Below, piece after piece: positions 56,001-64,000 of a stretch of 64,000 nt of DNA. The translations under genes and the position numbers were made by a program. This stretch comes from Citrus sinensis (Eukaryota; Streptophyta; Magnoliopsida; Sapindales; Rutaceae), in contig NC_068558.1 in assembly GCF_022201045.2 (NCBI RefSeq), positions 38,149,501 through 38,213,500 on the forward strand. The letters are read 5' to 3'. Each line of letters begins with the position of its first letter. Position 1 is the first letter of the stretch. Under the pieces are notes generated by a model. It was not told the DNA's origin. It did no database searches and was given only the letters and a program-made list of their open reading frames with translations.

Positions 56001-59000
56001 CTTGCATGTGTAAGTGCTAGGTATCTGCACATGCATGCATGCTTGTTGTCACAACAATATAGAGAATTTATTTCTATTTACTAAATTTATATGAGTATTA
56101 GCATTGGGGTAGTAAGTTAGTTATAAGACATACCTTACTAATCTGATTTGGTTTTCAATTATTGGTAAGAATAATTTAATCTGGTTATTGTTCTTCTTGA
56201 TGGAAGAGTATTAGTTGTAGGTGTTGTTGCCCACTTTGTCTATACAGTGGAGATTAGTCTTACTTGTTCACTTATGGATCTCTTGGAGACTTTTTTCTTC
56301 TTTTTGTAGACATTTTGTAGATCTTCTGGTAGAAGCTTCTTAACCATTAAACACAAAAAAGAAAATAGACCAAAGAAAAAAAACGAGAACTGATGTATTT
56401 GATTATTGAGACATTATTGTGATTTTTTTATGGTTTCAAGTAATCTGGTCTAAAATTAAGCGAATATGCAGGTTCGAAATAAGTACACTGGCAAAATCTA
56501 TGTAGTTGCTGAGAGTAGGCTGTCAGCACTTCCCAGCGAGAAGCCAAAATCAAGTGCAGCAAACAGACCAGGTGGTGATTCCAAGAAATCAAGTTCCAAG
56601 ACCAAGGTATCTTCAGGTAAAAAAGCTCAAGATGGAGAGTTAGCCAGATCTGCAGAGAATAATGAATCTTATGAAAAATTGGGAGAAGTCTTCTCAGGGG
56701 CTTATTTGGTGGGAAAGAAGTGAGTCTTCTTGTTGTCTACTAGATTCTTTGGTTTATTATTAGCTGTAACTTCTGCGTTTGCAGTTTTTCTTCCAAATGA
56801 CCTCTGAAACTCCCATGTTTCTGACGTGTGTTATGCCCTTAATTATACATGATTGAAATTTTGTTTGAGAAGACACAGACTTACCTTTGTGGGTATACAT
56901 GGTTATTATAACAGAAGCTGTTTCCAAGTAAAAGGATTTGAGGGTTGCTCAATTCCTTGTTATTGTTGGATTTTCAAAAGTCCTTTTTCTTATAATTATT
57001 CTTAATGGCTCCGGAGAAATTAGGCCTAGTTATGTGATTGGGTGCGGGTGCAAGTTTTTGAGAATTTTGAAGTTCTAAGGGTGAATGTTTATCGCAGGTA
57101 TGAACCATTATTCGATTATTTCAAAGAGTTCTCCGATGTAGCATTTAGAGTTATTGCGGACAACTATGTAACCAGTGATAGTGGAACTGGAATTGTCCAT
57201 TGTGCTCCAGCATTTGGTGAAGATGACTACCGTGTCTGCATTGAAAATCAAATAATCAATAAGGTTTGCACTCAAATGCTTTAAACTAAATGTCTGTTAT
57301 TATCTTACGATGAACAATCATTGGTTTGTGGACTTTTATACAAGTGCTTGTTTTGACATGGACATGAGGTGTTGGCTGTAACTCTCGGTGATCTAGGTAT
57401 GGAGCATGGATCTATTGTGTGCTACTGAAATATTTGAAGTTCTGATATGTAGTAAACCATGATAGATTTTTTTTTTGTTGATCAAACCATAGACTATGAA
57501 GAAGTTCTGAAAAAATTAATCTGTGCAAGCTTCCTGACATAATGAATAGCACCTGCATAATTCTATAATTTTTTTCTGATACATGGTAACGCCAAGTTTT
57601 TCTATGGTGGTACATGCTGGTGGTGGACATGACAGGACACATGAGTGATGAGTATGGTTTCCTCAAGCGTTTGGCTAGGTTTTATTTTTCTTTTTATTTA
57701 TTATTATTATTATTATTTTACATTTGGAGAAATGATTCACAACTAGTAGTTGCAAATAGAATGAGTTTGTTTAAAACATGTTTGTTGTCTTTGAATCAGG
57801 GAATGTAGAAAACTTTAATTGCAATTTAAGATTGCTAATTTTATTGGGTTGGAATTATTTATTAAAAAATTTTCTGTTTCTCATCATCTTGTTTCCTTAT
57901 TTCTTTGCGAACAGTTACCTTGCTTATTTGTTCCTAATTTAAAATATCATTATGATTCTTCTTGCATCATTTGTGAATCCCTATCATCGTATGATTCGAA
58001 TTTCAAACAGAATTATAGCTTGTAAACTTCCAGCAGTATCAAATTGTTTCAGATTAATTTGTATGCCACACTTGATTTGGAAGAAATAAATGTGCTAAAA
58101 AAGAAGAAAAGGTATCAGCAGACAGCATTTCAATCACTTTTTATTTTATTTTATTTTTTGAGATTCCTAGTTCTATGTTCACTGAGTTCTAAAATTGGGA
58201 CTACTACTGGACTGAGGACCTACAGCCTTGATAGTCAGCAATCTCATAGGATATAAAGATCCTATATAGGTGGCTCCCAAGAGGGAGAATCCGAGGGTCT
58301 AACACTTCTTTAAAAGAGAAAAGAAAAGGTTTAAATGAGGGAACAAGTATGCATCTTCTAACCTTGTTGCAGCAGTCGTTGATTATGGATTTGTAATAAC
58401 AATTCAGCAGTTCCTATATTTGATCCCATTTCTGTTGAGGCATTACCACCTGAGTGCTAGAATAAATTTTAAAATTAAATTTTGCCAGCATTAGAGGAAA
58501 GTTAAATCTCATATTCTTCACCGGTTGTCACAAGGCATTTATGCTGTAATTCTGAAGTTTTTTAAGATAACGTGTAAGTTATCTGTTCTACAATGTTATT
58601 ATACGTGTGTAGTTGGTTGTTTTCCCTGATGCTGTACTGTTCTCTCCATTTGCTTTGGAAGAAACAATTTGCACTTGTGTTGTAATATTTTTGTTCCATT
58701 TTTTCTTTTGTGTGTTTTTGGACTTATACTGTTTTGGGGATAGATAAAATAGGTTATTCTATATAATTAGTAGGTAGCATTTAACGGGCTTTTTGTCATT
58801 GCCCTTGTGGATCTGTAGTTCACTATTGTATCTTATTTTGCCTTTTACTGAATAAAATTCCTTTTATTTTCTTATAAAAGAAATGATCTTTTGAATTAAA
58901 CTATTACTATTTTCATCTTCTAAAACTGGTTTGTGGTTTCTTTGTTCTATAGTTCCTTTCACAGGCCTGTTCATTTTTTGCTTTGTTCTGCTTTTGACCA

Positions 59001-62000
59001 AGAGATTCATCTGTTCTTGTGTTGTAGGGAGAGAATCTGATTGTAGCAGTAGATGATGATGGTTGCTTTACTGGGAAAATTACCGACTTTAGTGGGTGCT
59101 ATGTCAAGGATGCAGATAAGGACATTATTGAAGCCTTGAAGGTGAGGATTATACAAGATTGCCTTAACCAACAATGATTTTACGTATGTTGTGGCGGAAA
59201 TGCAGTTTGTGTTACACAATTTGGTATTCTGATATTTTATTGTCATTGCTGTTAGAGCATGATTGATAGTTAATAATGGATTCTCTAGTTGACGTCATTG
59301 GCATTGTCATTGCTGTTGATGTTAACTTTTTGTTTCAATTTAAAGCAGAAAGAAATGGATTTGAGTGATTAACCTGCACATAACTCCTGTATTTGGATTT
59401 GTAACCCTCTTTTTAGGTGGGTTTTAGTATTCTTTATTACTTTTGTCAAAATAAAAAGGAAAAATGAAAATCGCAGGATTAGAATTCTAGTTGTTCTTGG
59501 TAGGAATTATAGTTTTTTATCTGTGGAGATGGGTCTGGTCTGTTGATCTTTCTCCTTGTTTTACAAAAGTTCTTTGTATTTGTTTAGGCAAAAGGCAGGC
59601 TTGTTAAGACTGGAAGCCTTACCCATTCTTATCCTTTTTGTTGGAGATCTGATACTCCTCTTATCTATAGAGCTGTTCCTAGTTGGTAATGCTTCTTTAC
59701 CATCATCTCCTTGCTTTCAATTGCTTTGCAGTATATTGATTATTGTTCCCTTTTTTTATGATTTAATCTCTCACATCTGATTTATTGCAGGTTAATTTAG
59801 GTGGGAACTTTTGTTTTATTTCAATTTTACATTCCAATGTAGACATCCGTTTGTGTTTAGGTTTAAAATTTTATTATAGTTCGATGTGAGATTTACGTTG
59901 TTTTATCACATCTATTTACATCCAATTTCTCCGTCAATTGTATCATCTTGCTAAGTATAAGCCTGATCTGGAGTTGGAATTTCATATAAAGTATTCTGAT
60001 ACATGTTTCTTAGTTCAAAAGATTTCACCCTATGAACTGCCTACATGGTTTATCATTTTAGTCATTCATTCAATGAATTCAGTATTGCAATTGTTCTGAA
60101 TCACTTTGTTATCTATCCAGGTTTGTCCGAGTAGAAACGTTGAAGGAAAAATTGTTAGATAACAACAAACAGACGTACTGGGTTCCTGACTACGTCAAGG
60201 TTTGATATATTTCTGCAAACCCTTATCTGTTGTTTTTAGGGTGCATGGTAATAATTGTGCTTATGGTGTGGGTTCATGCTTTTAATGAGATTGGGTAGCA
60301 CTTTCTACGATTACCTTAGTTATGCGTCTGCTTTTAATGTGATTAGGTAGTACTTTCTACAATTTCCTTAGCCATCCATCTGCATTTAATGTGATTGGGT
60401 AGCACTTTCTATATTTACCTTTGTTATCCGTCCTGGAAGAATCTGCCATTTTTGTTTTTGGAACTGAAATAGGGGAGGGCTTTTTGCCACCATGAATGAA
60501 CTCATTCTCGTGAATTTAAGCATGTTGAGTGGTGAAAAAGATTTCTTCAGTAAAGGAGTGGTTTTCTGATCATTAGATTATAGCTTTTGTTGGTTGATCA
60601 TCCTTTTTAATGTGAGGTGGCCAACAGTATATGATGGGAATACAAGCTTATATTATGTCCAGGGTTAACATAGACTCAAAATGTTGACATGTTGTAGAAG
60701 GCCAGGAGAATCATTCCTGCAAAAAGTTGTAAACCTTGGAAGGATTTAATACACTTGAGATATTAAAATTTGTCATTTGGCATTTTTATGGGTTTTCAGT
60801 TTCTATAGAATTCTGGATTCTTCTTTATCTTATGGGAATAGGGGCTGTTCTACTGTAAAATTGGATGTTCTTTTTGTATAGGACCTATGCAATAGAGATT
60901 TTGGTATAACAAATATCATAATGTTGAGATGGTCCTCTGGTTTATCTCCCTATCCTTTTTTATAATATAGGAAGTTTCATATCCTTGAAGAAGTATGCAT
61001 GGGAGAATCCATGTCCTGAATTTGTTATAGAAGCTTAGAGAGCTCTTATACGAGGTTGAACTGTGATATTTTCCTGGCTGCTGGCTGTCATGTTACTGTG
61101 ACTTACTGTATGGCGTGAAAGTGTTTGCCATTAACCAAGTTTTGTATTTCTTTTTTCCCCAAAAACCTTATTGTAGATGTTGTGAAAGGCAGCTGAAAAT
61201 GCAACTTAAAATTTTGTTGACATGTTACAGGAAAAGCGATTTCACAATTGGCTGGAAAATGCAAGAGACTGGGCTGTCAGCCGAAGTAGGTTTTGGGGCA
61301 CTCCTCTTCCTGTATGGACAAGTGAAGATGGTGAGGAAATAATAGTCGTTGATTCCGTAGATAAACTTGAAAAGCTATCTGGTGAAAAGGTTTGGTCTCT
61401 TTTGCTTTTTTCCATCATTTTCTGTGTTGGACCATTGTGATTCTTTAGCTGGCCATGGTTGCAATGTACTATAATCAATTTAATGTGGAGTGTAGACTGG
61501 TGAAAGCTTGAGTTCTTAAGTCCACCATGTTAAAAACTACTTTAGGTTGCATCTCTTAGAGGTTAAAAAGATTATTTCTTCTTATTGATGATTTGCATTT
61601 CATTAGAGTGGTTAATCTGTCCTTAGGGGTGAAATTATTGAGTTTCGGATGTAATCTCTTGGTGTTAATTTTCCATCATTTTATAACCGGCTTTTTCTCC
61701 AGTAGTAATAAGGAGTGGTAATGGTGGATGTAAGTCTTAGTTATTATGAAGCTAAAAGGAGACTGAAATCCATATTTTTGGTAAAGGAATAAAGGCTAAA
61801 AAGAAGTGTTCGTATTTTTGAAGGGAAAATCGTGGATAATATTGAAGATTTGTGGGATAGATCCGTCTTCTTGCTTTGTTTTGGGCTTAGTGTCTAAGGA
61901 GTTTTGGGATTCATCATTTTTCTTCATTCATCTAAACTGGGTGGTGGTTTTGAGATAGGATGTTGAAGTTAGCATAGTGTTCTATAGGGGTGGATGTCTA

Positions 62001-63933
62001 TGCTTTTGTACAGCACTAAAAGCTTTTCTTTTTGCTTACTTTGTGGATAACTTGTCCACTCGCTATTTTGGTTTTTCTCCATTAGTACACTTTTAAAAAA
62101 TGGAAAAGAAAAATATTTGAGTTGGTCATTCCAGCATTCAAACCTGCTTAATGATCTTCGCTTTACAGAAGTCTGTTGACAAGCGCATTTGACCATTGCA
62201 TCTGCCTCTATTTTCGTACCAAGCAATGTGGGAGGAACCTGTTACTTGCGTTCTCTGTACAAATCCATTAAACTAATTTAAGTTAATATTAGTTTGATAA
62301 AACCCAAGCTAATTCTTCTTCTCACTCTCTTCGTCTTGCTGATGAGAAGCAAAGTATGCCTTTTTTGACTGTGAGAAGATTCATCAAAGGGTGTAACAAG
62401 TTGTCCACAGAGAAAAGTTACATCCCAAGGGGTTACTTTTCTTTAATAACGGTGTAAAAAACTCAAAAACACTTTGAAATAAAAATATCTAATCAATTTT
62501 GAAAGTCTAGAAGAGTCCTGAAAATAAATTACTCCCAGTTGTGATAATTAAAGCGGAAAGGTATATCTTGGGATCTTGAGAAAATTGAAACCAAGTACCT
62601 TGCTTTGTCCATAAAGGCTGAACTACCAAAAGGATGCTATTATTACACATCCTTGTGATGCCCTTTGTTTATTAGTACCTTAGAAGCATGAAATTTTTAT
62701 TGAGCAAAGCTATAGATGGGAGCCGCCTGGCAAAAATAAGAGGCCGAAAATAGATTAGTCAATGGTCACCAATCTGTAAGGTGCTGCGGGATTGAAAATA
62801 CATTCGGGAATAGCTGATTATTTCTTTCTTCCTTTTTTTTAGTTTTTTCATTTCCTTTTATGTTTTTATGTTTTGGTGCTCTTCAGTCTTTTGATGACAT
62901 ACAATATTTTAGTTTTATTTTACTGCAAGAAAGAAAATAATTAGATTGAAAATTTTGCTAATATGAAGAATATTTAGAATTTGTGGACCTGCACTTTTTC
63001 ATTCACTCTGACTGCACTGATTCGTTGCTGTGCAGATTTTTGATTTGCACCGTCATAATATTGATCATATCACAATCCCGTCCAGTCGAGGTCCAGAATT
63101 TGGTCTTCTTCGACGCATAGAAGATGTAAGACTACTGGCCTTGGGTACTGCCACGCAGTGTACCTATGTTTGCATGCCATTTTAGTGAGTTATTAGTTGA
63201 TTGTATGCATTCTTTAAAATTTCTAGCCATTTGTAATTGGATTTATGGTTTTCTATTTGCAGGTATTTGATTGCTGGTTTGAAAGCGGATCTATGCCTTA
63301 TGCTTATATTCATTATCCGTTTGAGAATGCTGAACATTTTGAGAACAACTTTCCTGGGCAATTCATTGCTGAAGGGCTGGACCAAACACGTGGATGGTTG
63401 GTCCTCTCTCCCTTTGATATATAAGTTCACAGTACTTGTCAGATTGGACAGTTGATGTTTATCATTGCTGATTATGTAATTAGTTAAATCTTTCTTCTGC
63501 ATTACTGCTCTTACATATCAAATCTCACTTACTAGAATAGAGTCAATTACCAACTCTTTCACCTTATCTTACGTATTTCTTCTAATTTGTTTGTTTATTT
63601 ATATGAAAGTCCTTTACAACTTAATCTTCTTATAGATAGTCCTTCTTGATTAAATATATAGATCAATTTTTGGAGAGCCACATCCTTTTCCCACAAAACA
63701 AAAGGAGTACAGAGCTCTCCAAATTAATTTACTCTGGCTGTGAATTTTCATTCTTAAGGTTTTGACCATGCAGGTTCTATACTCTCATGGTGTTATCTAC
63801 TGCATTATTTGGGAAACCTGCATTTAGGAATCTCATCTGCAATGGACTTGTCCTGGCTGAGGATGGAAAAAAGATGAGTAAAAAGCTGAAGAACTATCCA
63901 TCACCTGTAGAAGTGATAAATGATTATGGTGCT
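53037..63933 (+). CDS. Cytosolic isoleucyl-tRNA synthetase, exons 1-13 (partial)
   Basis: Exons: 53,037-53,416; 54,060-54,213; 55,257-55,322; 55,647-55,790; 56,472-56,719; 57,098-57,263; 59,028-59,141; 59,588-59,685; 60,121-60,199; 61,231-61,389; 63,036-63,125; 63,263-63,396; 63,774-63,933. All junctions are GT-AG and phases fit, giving 664 codons; the gene runs on past the window. ATG 53,037 ([10 protein letters not shown]) starts the class I core. Motifs: PHYGH (55-59, the HIGH signature), [10 protein letters not shown], editing-domain [10 protein letters not shown] (226-235) and [15 protein letters not shown] (360-374), [11 protein letters not shown], and KMSKK (644-648). It charges tRNA-Ile with isoleucine and hydrolyses mischarged valine. 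A Lys/Ser-rich low-complexity insert (about 265-310) lies in the editing domain, as in plant cytosolic forms. No organelle presequence is seen. Confidence 0.95.
57264..59027 (+). other. Intron 6 of the IleRS gene
   Basis: The longest intron but one, 1.76 kb, T-rich as plant introns are. It holds only short unsupported frames and no recognisable element. Confidence 0.6.
60278..60433 (+). repeat. Three-copy 52-bp minisatellite in IleRS intron 9
   Basis: Units start at 60,278, 60,330 and 60,382 and share gc.tttaatg.gatt.ggtag.actttcta. They differ by several substitutions each. Intronic; no effect on the reading frame. Confidence 0.85.
61390..63035 (+). other. Intron 10 of the IleRS gene
   Basis: 1.65 kb, non-coding, no element with definable ends. 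Confidence 0.6.
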
Positions 63934-64000
63934 GTAAGTCTTCGATTTTAAACTTTTATCTTAATACGTACCATTTTTGTTCCCTTGTTTTTTGCCTTCA

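Noticed and set aside
1..64000. CRISPR array, operon or phage-like system
   Set aside because: Tandem repeats seen are minisatellites or element leaders without regular unique spacers; genes have spliceosomal introns throughout.

Overview
This window is nuclear DNA of a eudicot plant. It is AT-rich, its genes have GT-AG introns, and it carries LTR, LINE, SINE and DNA-transposon remains. The gene content (plant CYP71A, CYP716-type P450s, COMT/anthranilate-type methyltransferases, plant-type glutathione peroxidase, cytosolic IleRS) would suit Rutaceae such as Citrus. That placement is an inference from gene types only; no species can be read from the sequence.

Layout. 1-5.6 kb is non-coding, with a 264-bp direct repeat, two MITE-like elements and a 34-G homopolymer. 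5.7-8.0 kb holds an intact two-exon CYP71A-like P450 on the + strand. 8.7-25.7 kb is a head-to-tail duplication of a minus-strand O-methyltransferase unit. Copy A (9.9-18.4 kb) is a pseudogene: its last intron holds a complete, very young Copia element (10,815-16,250), and a deletion has removed its start and core promoter. Its upstream flank also carries a 5'-truncated LINE and a SINE. Copy B (21,984-24,235) is intact in four exons (369 aa) and has a solo LTR just upstream of its TATA box. 26.2-35.3 kb holds two intact, tandem, three-exon CYP716-like P450s on the minus strand. They are separated by about 5 kb of nested elements: a MULE-like element, an inverted pair of 480-bp LTR-like repeats, a tRNA-derived SINE and a hAT-type MITE.

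35.4-42.5 kb is non-coding, with LTR-like stretches and MITEs. 42.6-44.7 kb is an intact six-exon glutathione peroxidase on the minus strand. 45.5-49.1 kb is a third, badly damaged methyltransferase copy (C). It is followed by a second copy of the 5' end and promoter flank of the peroxidase gene (49.1-50.1 kb). From 53.0 kb to the window end lie the first 13 exons (664 codons) of a cytosolic isoleucyl-tRNA synthetase on the + strand; the gene continues outside.

How the genes relate. The CYP71A gene, the methyltransferase array and the CYP716-like pair lie within 30 kb. Oxidation followed by methylation is a common pairing in plant specialised metabolism, so a small metabolic cluster is possible, but the sequence alone does not show co-expression or a shared product. 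The peroxidase and the synthetase are housekeeping-type genes outside that group. No CRISPR, operon or prokaryotic system is present. The most informative structures are the nested insertions and empty sites revealed by comparing the duplicated methyltransferase units, and the altered I-helix motif shared by both CYP716-like proteins.
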